From: Symsagittifera roscoffensis
Lineage: Eukaryota; Xenacoelomorpha; Acoela; Convolutidae
Direction: 5' to 3'
Length of the DNA stretch: 64,000 nucleotides
Assembly (NCBI RefSeq): GCF_963678635.1
Contig: NC_087069.1
Location: 15,474,660 to 15,538,659, forward strand
Below, piece after piece: positions 35,224 to 45,010 of this stretch (positions are counted from its first letter, which is position 1; every line of letters begins with the position of its first letter). Below the pieces are notes generated by a model. It did no database searches and was not told where the DNA came from. It saw nothing but the letters and a program-made list of their open reading frames with translations. The position numbers were made by a program, and so were the translations under genes.

Positions 35224-37735
35224 ATGCAGCGTAGGGACTCGTTAGGATCGACTACTAAGATTCCCAGGCTGAACAAGGGAAGTACGCGAAAATTTAAAAC
35301 TAGGCGCAGCCAATCTTCGTTTAGCAGCGCTTCCGACGTGTTTGCTGAAACAGAATCGACTAAAGGTCAAGTTGATTTTTTAGTGAGCAAAATGAAACTA
35401 AGGAGCGAGAAAAACCTCGATGGCGATCAAGGGCGGAGCGCCGAGGCCGGGCCCGCGAGCGAAACGCTTGTGGGCCCCTTTGACGAAGGAGAACGGACGC
35501 TTATTCGACCCGACTTTGAGCCGAGCGAGGAACTCGAGCGGGAGGAAGTTGAGAGGACGGAGGAGACCTCGGAGCGTTCCGAGGTCGAGCCGCGAGAGGA
35601 AGTGTTATTCGGGGGAATGTCCAAATCGGAGACCAAGAGTCATAGGTGGAGAAGAGAATCTTCACATCCAGCTAATACCCACTCATCTCTGGCCAAGCAG
35701 AGCAACAACGCGATGATGTCGAGTATAAGCCCAACCGGGCCCAACCGAGTGAAGAACAACCGGGTTCCAAGGCCAAGAAAAGCTGGAAGTCTTTGTACGA
35801 TGAGCGCATGGCGTCACTACGAATTGAAGGTTTGTCTTCCAGTTATGACCACCCGGAGATAACCCATCCGGATGTGAACTTCACACCGTGCCCAAGGAAC
35901 GACATGAGCAGGAAGGCGTCGTCCGCCTCGCCGACCAGGCCCATGTCAGATGGTATAACGATGGGAGCGTCATCAACGTTCGACAGATTGATGACGTCGA
36001 TGAGCAAGCAAAAAGGCGGTGCGTCATCAAGTACCAGGCTGCAGCCGCAGTTGACCTCATCTTCTCTGGGGCTAACCCCGCCATTGGGGGCAACTGGCGA
36101 TATAAGTGACAAGTTTGCCGGCGTAATGAATGGTCTGGATGAACTGAGACGGGACATGACTAAGAGAATAGATCAAGTTGACGAGAGAGCTCACTAGGGT
36201 CGAGAGAATTTGAGAGACGAACTAACGCACGTGAAGTCGCAGGCGAGGGTTGATCAGGCTCAATTGATTCGCAACATCGATTAATGCCTGGCGGAGAGCC
36301 TGGCACAGGCAAACAGGCAAACAAGGAGTCAGAGGAAAGAGAGGCTAGGATGACAAGACAGATCGAGCGATTGTTGAATGATCATGATAATACCTACGCC
36401 CATACGATGTCTAGCCTGGAAAAAAAGGTTAGATGCCAAATCTGACTGAATGATGCGGAAGCTTGACGCGATCTTAAATGGGAGCAATTGGGAGGAGTGT
36501 TCCAACCCAAGGGAGCGCTCACGCCATGCGAGTGATGGAGATGGTACGGGCAGCTATGCCAGGGCCCAGCAAAGTTCGAGAACGAACTACGAACCTAGGA
36601 ATAGGTAGCGGCCAAGGGCAGCCCCGTCGAGGCCTGGCTGGACGAATCCGGTCCCGCCGGAGGCAGATGCTACTCCGGAGACAAGGTTGCCAACTGTGCC
36701 ACAAGTCAGTTCAGTGCCAGATCTGACTACAGTCTCACAGGACACGACGATGTATGCCTCGATGTTTGAGCCTCTGAATATATCTCTCGAGACATTCATC
36801 ACTAAGCTCTCGAAGTCAACCGAGAGAGGAGAGAGGTCAAGAAGGACACTGAAAAGCCGAAGTCGCTGCATTGATACTTGGATAGAAGTCATGAAGCTGC
36901 ACTTTGAGGAAGAGAGTCTCTCCAAGAAACAATAGTGCAGCGCGCTAACAAGCAACCTGGAGGGTACTGCACTAAATTGTGTAATGACGAAAAGAGCCAA
37001 TGAGAGAGACAGCGCTCGCAAGATATTCGACATCTTGCTGAATCGTTTCGGCTCTGGAGTACAAGGGCACCAGGCTATGGTGAAGTTCGAAAAGAGGCGT
37101 CAAAGAGATGACGAATCCATAGACAAATTTTTGGACGACCTTGAATTGCTTAGGAGGAGAAACAATCCCGATGAGAAAATATCCGAGCGAAACTTGGCGA
37201 TTGCTTCGAAGTTCATGGACGGAGTAAAGAGTGAGGAGTTGAAAACGATGTTGGCCACACACTTCACCCTGTCATTTGACCAGGTACCCACGCCCGATGA
37301 TTTGCGCATGAAGTCACGCGAATATTTACTCATAAAACCGGGGGCGCAAAACCGTTACAGCAATTATGGTAACTACAGCGGGACAAACACTGGTGCGAAC
37401 TCCAGTTGGTACAAACCTCGCGATGACATGGATAAGAGGAGGTCGTGTGCGAATTGTGGTTCGATGGACCATCACGTTTCCGCGTGTTCTGCATACAAAC
37501 AGAACATGAAGGCAATAGGATACTTTCTCGACGACGTTGACGCGACCGACGAGGATCACGAAGAGTACGTCAGAGGGCTCAACATGAAATATAGTCCGAG
37601 GTGCTTCTTCTGTAATTTGGAAGGACACTTCAAGTCGGATTTTACTCAGTTTTGGGATGCAGTGGCGGACGCGAAACATCCCCGCCACGAAGAGGCGCTT
37701 TCGGGTGTCAAGGCCAGACACTGCCTGACGAGGTG
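35224..37735 (+). pseudogene. gag: gag of giant element 2, several breaks
   Basis: The ATG at 35224 opens a basic, serine-rich N-terminus (MQRRDSLGST). The frame changes near 35850; a TAG follows at 36195-36197, a TAA near 36282, and more shifts occur before 36980. The well-preserved C-terminal part (36984-37735) has the gag core (NRFGSGVQGHQAMVKFEKRR, then FLDDLELLRRRNN) and two zinc knuckles. The first, CANCGSMDHHVSAC (near 37449), is complete. The second, CFFCNLEGHFKSDF, has its last cysteine replaced by Phe and should bind zinc poorly. The coding frame shifts near 37730 into the protease frame; in element 1 no shift exists at this place, so this one is probably mutational and not programmed. 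Confidence 0.85.
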
Positions 37736-38824
37736 GTAGCCTCGAACCTGGAGGCAGAGTCGGCTAGCCCGCTCAAGGTGGATTGCGGTCTGGCGGCAAG
37801 GACAGCGTTGCAAAATGTCAAACAGGAGCTAGCCACCAAAGAAGTGGAGCAATGGGTAAGGTCGGAACTGGAGAGCACAGATCTTCGGGAAAATTTTATT
37901 ATTCTGGGTAAGACGACGGAAAAAGAAAACAAAGAGGAACCCAGGAAGCAGGGACTAAAACTGAACGTTATAACTAATAGAAGTTTCGGCATGACGAAGG
38001 AAGGGACGAAGATAATGTCCATTATCTCAGTCGCAGGACACCAGGTGGTCAAGAACTTGAGTGAACCATCCGAGATTACACTAGCCCACCTGGACATTTA
38101 TGCAGGCTACCTGAGGGAGAAAGATCCCAAGCTGGACTCCAGGGCAGTGCGAGCGCTACTCGCGACAGGTGGTCCGAGGTTGATGAGAGTGGATGGACAT
38201 TACATCGAGGTCCATGGCCCATATCCAATTCTGATGAATGTAGACGGCATCAACATTTACACGAAAGCTCACGTAACTGATGCGAAAAATCAGGTAGGCC
38301 GGATATACATTGGCCAAGAAGAGCTGAAGGTGCGACGAATCGGACACAATGCCATGCTTGAACAGGATGCGGCCCACATAGGTTGCGAAGCCGATCTGGC
38401 AGCACATGTGCTAGATGTGCAGGGCAGACAACTTTCAGTGAAAGGACTGTTAGACACGGGTGCAGTGGTCAGTGTCATGCCAGTCAAAACCTGGACTGAC
38501 ATGGGCTTTGACAGGTCGGATCTGATACCGACAAACATAAGACTGGCAGCTGCCAACCAGGGAGCGATCTATGTGACTGGACGAACCCCGATCATTTCAC
38601 TGCAGCTTCGAGGAAGACATCTTTGGATGAGCTTCCTAGTAGTGGAGAATTTGGACGAATCCGATCAGTTCATCTTAGGGAGGGACTTTGTACGCAACTT
38701 TGATGTCACGATCGATCTCAATGACGGGTTGATTATGATCAAGGATCCTGAGAGAAAGTATGAAAAGAAACCCCTTAATAAGATCTTAATTAACCAGGCC
38801 AAGGTGCCAATTTTTCTGGATTGA
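37736..38824 (+). CDS. pol: Protease region of element 2: degenerate retropepsin-like domain followed by a canonical retropepsin
   Basis: This frame is open for over 350 codons. After a charged helix-rich segment there are two retropepsin-like units. The first has LLATGG (Ala codon at 38162-38164 where the catalytic Asp should be), then hydrophobic strands ending YIGQEELK. The second is a normal retropepsin: LLDTGAVVSVMPVKTW (Asp codon 38453-38455), a hydrophobic strand region, and LGRDFVRNFDV before the C-terminal helix. Retropepsins cleave the Gag-Pol polyprotein and normally work as homodimers with one Asp per subunit. A TGA ends the frame at 38824, where element 1 continues, and a short deletion plus frameshift leads into the next segment. 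Confidence 0.85.
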   Translation, partial: VASNLEAESASPLKVDCGLAARTALQNVKQELATKEVEQWVRSELESTDLRENFIILGKTTEKENKEEPRKQGLKLNVITNRSFGMTKEGTKIMSIISVAGHQVVKNLSEPSEITLAHLDIYAGYLREKDPKLDSRAVRALLATGGPRLMRVDGHYIEVHGPYPILMNVDGINIYTKAHVTDAKNQVGRIYIGQEELKVRRIGHNAMLEQDAAHIGCEADLAAHVLDVQGRQLSVKGLLDTGAVVSVMPVKTWTDMGFDRSDLIPTNIRLAAANQGAIYVTGRTPIISLQLRGRHLWMSFLVVENLDESDQFILGRDFVRNFDVTIDLNDGLIMIKDPERKYEKKPLNKILINQAKVPIFLD

Positions 38825-40813
38825 AACCAAACCAAGCCGTAATAGCGACGTTTAGGATGAGAAACTTGAATGAACTCAGCAATGACAGACAGGTGTGTCT
38901 GGTACCAAATCCAAACAGTAAAAGCTCGGCTATTTTAGGAAGAAGCTTCTCACTCACTCAGAGTGGACTGTGTGTGAGTGTGTTGTTGAACACAGAAGCA
39001 ACAACAGTGACAATACAGAGGGGAAAGAAACTTGGCTATGCTTTGCCTCTGAACACAGACTTTCAGAGTCTGGAGAACTTGAAAAAGTTTGATGTAACTA
39101 AATGTCCCTTGCATGCGAACCAAGAATGTATATCGAGGAGAGTAAATGAATTGAAATCTTCTAGGAAATTGTTTTCAATGAAGTCAGAAACAGATGATGT
39201 GTTGTCTAGTTGTTCCAACACTTCCGAGAGGCCGATAGAAACAGAGGTAGCAGCGAAAAAACCGGTCCTACCTGAGATAGAACATTTGAAGGGTAAAATA
39301 TCAGACAAGGAACTAGATTCGCTCAGGGCGGTGCTAAGTCGGAACGCAGACGTTTGTTCGAAACATAAAGCCGACATAGGTTGCTGTAATTTTGTAGAAC
39401 ACGAGGTTGAGATAGAAGAGGGCTCGTTACCTCATAGGGAAGGGGCGAGAAGAATGACCCCTCACAAGTCAGAAGCGTGCAGGAAGGAAATCGAGATGTT
39501 AATGGAGTATGACATGATCGAGCCGTCGAAGTCTCCGTGGGCTTGTGGCGTGGTCATGGCGAAAAAGAAAGGGGCAACTCAGGTTTTGTTGTGATTTCCG
39601 TTATCTGAACGCAGTGACTATAAAGGACGCATACCCGATTCCCCGCATCGATGAGAGCCTATCCAAGCTGGGAGACGCGAAGTTCTTCACGACGTTAGAT
39701 TTGGGCTCTGCGTTCTGGCAAGTGCCACTCCGAAAGCAAGATCGTGAAAAAACAGACTTCGCGTGCGAGCTGGAATTGTTCCAGTGGAAGAGGATGCCGT
39801 TCGGATTGTGCAGCGCGACGGCCACATTCCAGCGATTGATGGCCCAGGCACTCACGAGCGTGACTAAGAAATACGGGAATCTCATCATGTGTTATGTCGA
39901 TGATGTCGTGATTGCAACACCAACCTTAGAGGACCACATAGAGAGGTTGGATGAGGTGTTTACTTGCATGAAGCAGGCGGGCCTGAAATGTAAACCCTCT
40001 AAGTGTGAAATCCTCAGAGACTCCATAAAGTATCTGGGCCGCCTGGTGGATAAGCATGGAGTGAGACCAGATCCTGAAGCGGTCGAAGCAGTATTGACCT
40101 GGAAGGCACCTAAAACAGATACACAAATAATGAGTTTTTTGGGATTTGCTAATTATTATCGAGAGTTCATCAAGGGGTATGCTGACAAAATATACCTCAT
40201 GCTGAGGTTGATGAGAAACAAGGGCAAAAAGTTCACTTGGACTGATGAGGCACAAGTTTCATTTGAGAACATCAAACGTGAACTTTGCGAGGCACCGGTC
40301 CTCGGCATGCCAACAGAGAAGGGGATGTTCGTGCTGGACACGGATGCATCGGTGGTTGCGATATCGGGCATACTTCGCCAGGAGCAGGAGTGGAACGGGA
40401 GAACGGTTTTCCGTCCGATAGCCTACGGGAGTAAGGTCCTGAGTGATACTGAGATGAAGTACGGCGCACCAAAAGTGGAGATGTTCGCGGTGATCACTTT
40501 CGTGGAAAAACACAGGGCCTACTTGGGGAGTGCTCCCTTCAAGTTACGTGTGGATAATCGTGCCCTTGCCTGGCTGAAAACCTATTCGATGGACCAAAGT
40601 TATATTGGTCGTTGGATCGTGCGCCTAGATGGATACCACATGATCATAGAGCACCTTACCCGTGATAAGCACCAGAACGCAGATAGCCTCAGTAAAAAGA
40701 CAGAATTCTATGAGCGCCTCGAGGAGAAGCAGGCTAACCAATCGGAAATCAAAGACGGGATTTCATTTCTGGACAAGGAAACCTACGATAACTGCCACTT
40801 ATTAGGTGGTTAG
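38821..40813 (+). pseudogene. pol: Reverse transcriptase and RNase H of element 2 (one frameshift)
   Basis: The RT begins with KSEACRKEIEMLMEYDMIEP (near 39475) and has the Ty3-type motifs DLGSAFWQV, FGLCSATATFQR and the catalytic YVDD at 39893-39904. RNase H follows, with the acidic residues in DTDAS (near 40340), KVEMFAV, VDNRAL and NADSLSKK. A single frameshift near 39580 splits the RT between KKKG and FCCDFRYLN, and another near 40800 ends the frame. These enzymes copy the element RNA into DNA in the cytoplasmic particle. Apart from the breaks, the catalytic residues I can see are kept. Confidence 0.9.
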
Positions 40814-41935
40814 ACAAATCAGGGCATCCTATACCTGGACACCCTGACCTTCCAGTGGAGACGGCCGCGGCGATAAAGGTTTTAGCCAGGGGCGAGTCCG
40901 TTCCGCTGGATCTGCTAGTCCGATCCAATTTGGTACAGCAAGAACTTACCAGGCTGGGTATAAACAGCATAGCTCTATTGAACAGGACGGTGAACGTGGC
41001 AGGGAAGTGTATAGGCATGATCGTGAGTGGATGGAGACCATGCAGCGGTTGACTGTCACTGAGAGAACAGAGAAGAGGCCAGTGTCCATTCGCAGCCGAG
41101 GTGTTGAACGGGATTGCAGGTCGATAGTCAACCAGCTGGTGAGCTCAATGCCGAAGGAGGTCTTGTTGAGAACTTCGTTCACTGAACATGGGACACTGAA
41201 TCAGACCCATGCCACTGAAGAAGTCAGGGTCAAGTCGAGATCTAGCTTCACGAGGAAAGTGCATTTCACGGATGCAAGAGAAGAATACGAGCCGAGCTCA
41301 GATTGTTCGTCCGGGGACGAGACAATGTCCGGGGAGTCTGATACCTTCGAGCCCGTCAAGGACGACTTGTCCGAGGAGTCTGACACCTTTGAGCCCGAAC
41401 AGGACGACTTGTCCGAGGAGAGGTTGTATAGACAACTGAGGGATAGAATGTTGTCCGATGAGTCGGATTCGAGGCAACCGAGGGACACAGTTTTGTCCGG
41501 GGAGTCGAGAAACATCTCAGACAACTTGGAATATGATGTTGGGGAATCAGTCGGCTCAAGTGATGACTCGAGGCCCCAGTCCTGGGACAACACATCTGAA
41601 ACAACTTCCAATTCCGATATATCGGAGATCGCGATCCACTCCTTGTTGGTAGACTGGAAGCAGCGCAGGCTGGACCGAGAAATGCATCAGGATCCAGACA
41701 GGGACAGGTACACCTCAGATGAAGAGGGCACTGTGATAGACAATGCCGCGGATGAGCTCGAGCTGATAGCAGTTTTCGAAACGCCCCACCAGATTACTAC
41801 CACACGGTACAGTTGTCCATACTAATCTGGAGCCATCCGTTCAGGAAGCAACACCCTTGAAGAAGATATGGTGTGTTAAGTTGATGGACGATGCTCATGC
41901 TCCGGAAATAATGAGTGGGCAAATGAACGTGGTAA
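40814..41935 (+). pseudogene. pol: Acidic spacer between RNase H and integrase, element 2
   Basis: About 370 residues lie between RNase H and the integrase zinc module, longer than the usual short tether. Part of it is a D/E/S-rich repeat at about 41327-41420 (units with EESDTFEP and DDLSEE). The DNA of this part contains TGTCCGGGGAGT at 41327 and 41494, identical to the polypurine tract. A frameshift near 41030 joins two frames. Element 1 has a similarly placed acidic spacer (about 19200-19820). Function unknown. Confidence 0.65.
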
Positions 41936-43190
41936 AGACGTATTTGAAAGCCAGGTAAAGGCTGTCGGATCTCCTAAGAGCTCAACGAAATGATAGAATG
42001 ACGAGCAGTCTGAAGAGATCGATCGAGAATGGAGCACCTGACAAGGGAGACTTGGAAGAAGACAGCTACAAGATCTTGAAGGAATTCTACCTGAAGAGAA
42101 AAGACTTGTTGTACCTGAACAAGGACGGAATCGTAGCCTGTAAACGTAAAGAGGAGGACAAGGTCCTTTATAAATACAATTCGATAGTGTTACCACAGTT
42201 GTACCAGACCGAATTGCTCTTTCGTTCACATGATCAGATGGGCAATCAAGGCGTGGACAAAGTGTACAACAGGATACAGAAACGATTCGAATGACCGGGA
42301 TTGAAAAAGGCTTGTGAGAAGTGGATCGCCCCATGCCTATCATGTCAACAGGCGAAGGATCCCAGGAAACTAAGGTTCCCCCTACAGTCAAGAGAGTCGT
42401 CGGGATTCAACGAAGTGGTGCAAATTGATCATCAGAAGATCTGCATGACAGCAACGGGCTATAATCAGGTGCTGGTAATGATCGACCATTTTACGAAATA
42501 TGCGGAGGCAGCACTCTGCATGACAGCATCGGCGGAAGAGACATGCGATCATTTGATAAATGTGTGGATAGCGAGGCATGGCTGCCCCATCACATTCCAA
42601 TCGCACAATGGCAAAGCATTCGTGGGTGATCTCACGAAGGAGTTAATGAAAAGGTCGCAGGTAGCGCAGGCCCACTCGACCACTTATCACCCGCAAACGA
42701 ATGGCCTAGTCGAGAGGCAAAATCGCACACTGGTATCCATGCTGAGAGTCTATTGCTCACGCTACATGGATGACTGGGACAAGCACTTGCCGCAAGTGAT
42801 GGGTGCTTACAACAGCACGGAGCATTCCACCACGGGAATAAGTCCGCACATGATGCTAACGGGTCACGAAAAAGCGCTTCCGTTGACGTTTTTCTACCCT
42901 GAATATGAGGGGAAGAGAACAGCACCGCAAACGTACGTGCGGGATCTCATTAGAAGACAACAGGACCTCAATGACTTATGCAGGAGGAACACGCAACAGG
43001 CGCAAATTAGACAAAAAAGGAGGTTTGATAAAAGGACAGCCGATGCAAAAGCCTTCTCAGTTGGCGACTACGTCTGGGTGTTCTAGGAAGTGGTTCCACC
43101 AAAAGGAACCAAGAAATTATTAAAGAAATGGCGTGGTCCATTTCAGATAACAGAGGTCACCAAGGAGGTCGTTTTTATCGATTGAGCACT
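41936..43190 (+). pseudogene. pol: Integrase of element 2, catalytic Asp replaced by His
   Basis: The HHCC zinc module is at about 42226-42360 (RSHDQMGNQG, CLSCQQAKDP). The core has the first Asp in QIDHQKIC (near 42425), the Glu in VERQNRTL (near 42712), and FQSHNGKAF where FQSDNGKAF is expected: the His codon is 42604-42606, so the second catalytic Asp is lost. Element 1 keeps Asp. The C-terminal GPF module (KWRGPF) follows at about 43130. Stops are TAA near 41957, TGA at 42292-42294 (a Trp codon in element 1) and TAG at 43084-43086 (a Gln codon in element 1). Integrase inserts the cDNA into the genome; this copy cannot. Confidence 0.9.
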
Positions 43191-44124
43191 GGAAGAGCAG
43201 CTCATTACGAAAACATCAAACCACACAATGCCTCGTCAGAGGACTGGTGCATCCCAGCGGACATGCAAGAGGGAGACTATTTGATAGTGGATCCTGCTTG
43301 TGAGGTGAATGAAAGGGTTACTCGCGAAAAAAACGACGGGAATGAGGTGGTGGACGATTGCGACCTACTACTGGATCTGGAGTTGACCGAGCGAGTAGAG
43401 GTGGACGATGAAACTCTACCTTATGCCGAGGAAGACTGGGACTGCCCGGAACAAATCGAAATTGACAAAGGAATACAGCCTGACTTTCCTCTCACCATGG
43501 AAACAAGCCAGAGCAAGAGAGGAAAAAACAAGAAGAAATACAATCCGTACGGTGAGGATTTCGTCGTAGACAGGATAGTTGTAAGTGATATGATGGACTC
43601 GCTGGTAGGACTGGACGAAGTGGCGGTGCTAGAAGAAATCGACTTGGTGAAAGACATGGATCAGGACTGGATCGACGATTGATCAGAACCGGAAGTGGAG
43701 TTCGAACCAGAAGCAAAACAGACTCATGAGCAAGAACTAACGAACTTGCGGGTGCTCGAATGGCTCCATGATCTGCCGACAGATTCAAAAGAGACAATCC
43801 TGACGATTCAGGACGTCGATAAAGACGGCATCAAATACGTCAGTCATGACAATACCGAGACCAACTGGGTCGCCCCAGATGGTCCTCTACGTATTCCACA
43901 ATCCAACCTCAATCTGCTAGACTTTGGGCGATCGACGGGGACGTCGATGGATATTTTTGTCCGGGGAGTGGGGGTAGGACTCACCCACACCAAAAATCTG
44001 ATCATAAAAAAATTGAAATCGGCAAGAGAAACCGGAGAACTAGAGACAGAGGGCGAGAACGCTAAAAAACCACCTTTTGGACGAATTTTTGAATCTCATT
44101 TTGACCTACCGAGCCATTATCCAA
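43191..44124 (+). pseudogene. Post-integrase acidic region of element 2
   Basis: About 310 residues rich in Asp and Glu continue the pol frame after the GPF module: DYLIVDPACEVNE, then long acidic stretches, then NLNLLDFGRSTGTSMDIFVR and GLTHTKNLIIKKL. The last piece is conserved in element 1 (GLTHTESLMIKKL). One TGA at 43680-43682 interrupts it. No known domain recognised; it links integrase to the macro-like domain. Confidence 0.6.
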
Positions 44125-44576
44125 ACAATATCGTCATAACGGACAGCGATTTTATACTCACGGAACGCACATGCGCTATAGCCATAACCGCGGACGTAAG
44201 CTCTAAAACAGCACTAGCGGCTGATTTCAAAAGAGAGTATAAGAACATCGAGTTTTTATGGAAACAGAGGCCGGGTGTGGGAGGGATGATAGCGCTGCCC
44301 CCTGTTGCATCACAGATACCAGGGAAATAATTGTGTTTCCTGGTTACCAAGGCCACTGATAGGCAACACGTAGATCCAGAGAGCTTGGTATTGGCCTTGA
44401 CTCGACTTAGGGATTTTCTGGTTGAGAGAGGAGTGACCTCTCTCTCGTTACCAGTATATGATCCTAATAGGGAAAAACTACATCCGAGAGAGTTGTACGC
44501 CCTTGTACATGTGATATTTTCAGAAACTGACATAGAGGTTTACTTGCATAAAAAATACTATCTGAGCATATGCTAG
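44125..44576 (+). pseudogene. Macro-like domain at the end of pol, element 2 (one stop)
   Basis: About 150 residues with the layout of a small macro domain of the OARD1/Poa1 type: VITDSDFIL, then AIAITADVSSKTALAADFKR (family pattern: cis-SxD..G.G.A..FK), EFLWKQRPGVGG, CFLVTKATDRQHVDPESL (family: LITK......PT...L), then GVTSLSLPVYDPNREKL, where the family has a glycine-rich phosphate loop, and VIFSETDIEVYLHKK at the C-terminus. Macro domains bind or hydrolyse ADP-ribose adducts. The glycine-poor loop is also glycine-poor in element 1, so it is a lineage feature and binding may be altered. A TAA at 44328-44330 interrupts the domain where element 1 has Tyr. Assigned from pattern only. Confidence 0.6.
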
Positions 44577-45010
44577 GAACTGCATTCGGCGATAATTGGT
44601 TTTTATTAAATTCACTTGATAGGAATTAGGGATAAGTTTTATATTAGGAAGTTTAGGTTAGCTATTAGGGATTATGTTCGTATGTGTTAGTGTAGGTGTG
44701 TGATGTTTATGTGTTATGTTATTGTTATGATGTGTTTTATGTTTTGTGTCATAAAAGACCTAGAATACTCCAGTTAGTCAAGGTGACAGCGCTCATTTGT
44801 GCTGACTTGGCAAAGATGCAGGTGGACAATCCGCCTTGGTGCTAAGTTTTTAAATCAGAAATGAGAAGAGAATTTCAATGAAGAGTTTTAAAGATTGTTT
44901 TTTTAGCACTTGTTTTTTAGATCTTGATTGATCAGAAATTGTTTATTGAATTCATTGAATCAAACGAGCCGGAAGAAACTACACGACAACAAGAATCAAC
45001 ACGATAAGAA
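44577..45010 (+). other. Gap between pol block and second coding block, element 2
   Basis: 434 nt, T-rich, no gene. It includes acceptor-like tracts (tgttttttag ending at 44920) upstream of the ATG at 45011. The equivalent gap in element 1 is 421 nt. Confidence 0.55.
44909..44920 (+). promoter_or_regulatory. Candidate splice acceptor before the second coding block, element 2
   Basis: cttgttttttag is a good 3' splice site 90 nt upstream of the ATG of the second block. It could pair with the donor at 34535. Confidence 0.35.

Noticed and set aside
37652..37739. Gag-to-protease frame change in element 2 as a programmed frameshift
   Set aside because: Element 1 reads through this place in a single frame, and I see no clear slippery heptamer.
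41007..41825. Serine/aspartate-rich frame as an independent surface-protein gene
   Set aside because: It is collinear with the pol frame between RNase H and integrase, and element 1 has an equivalent acidic spacer.
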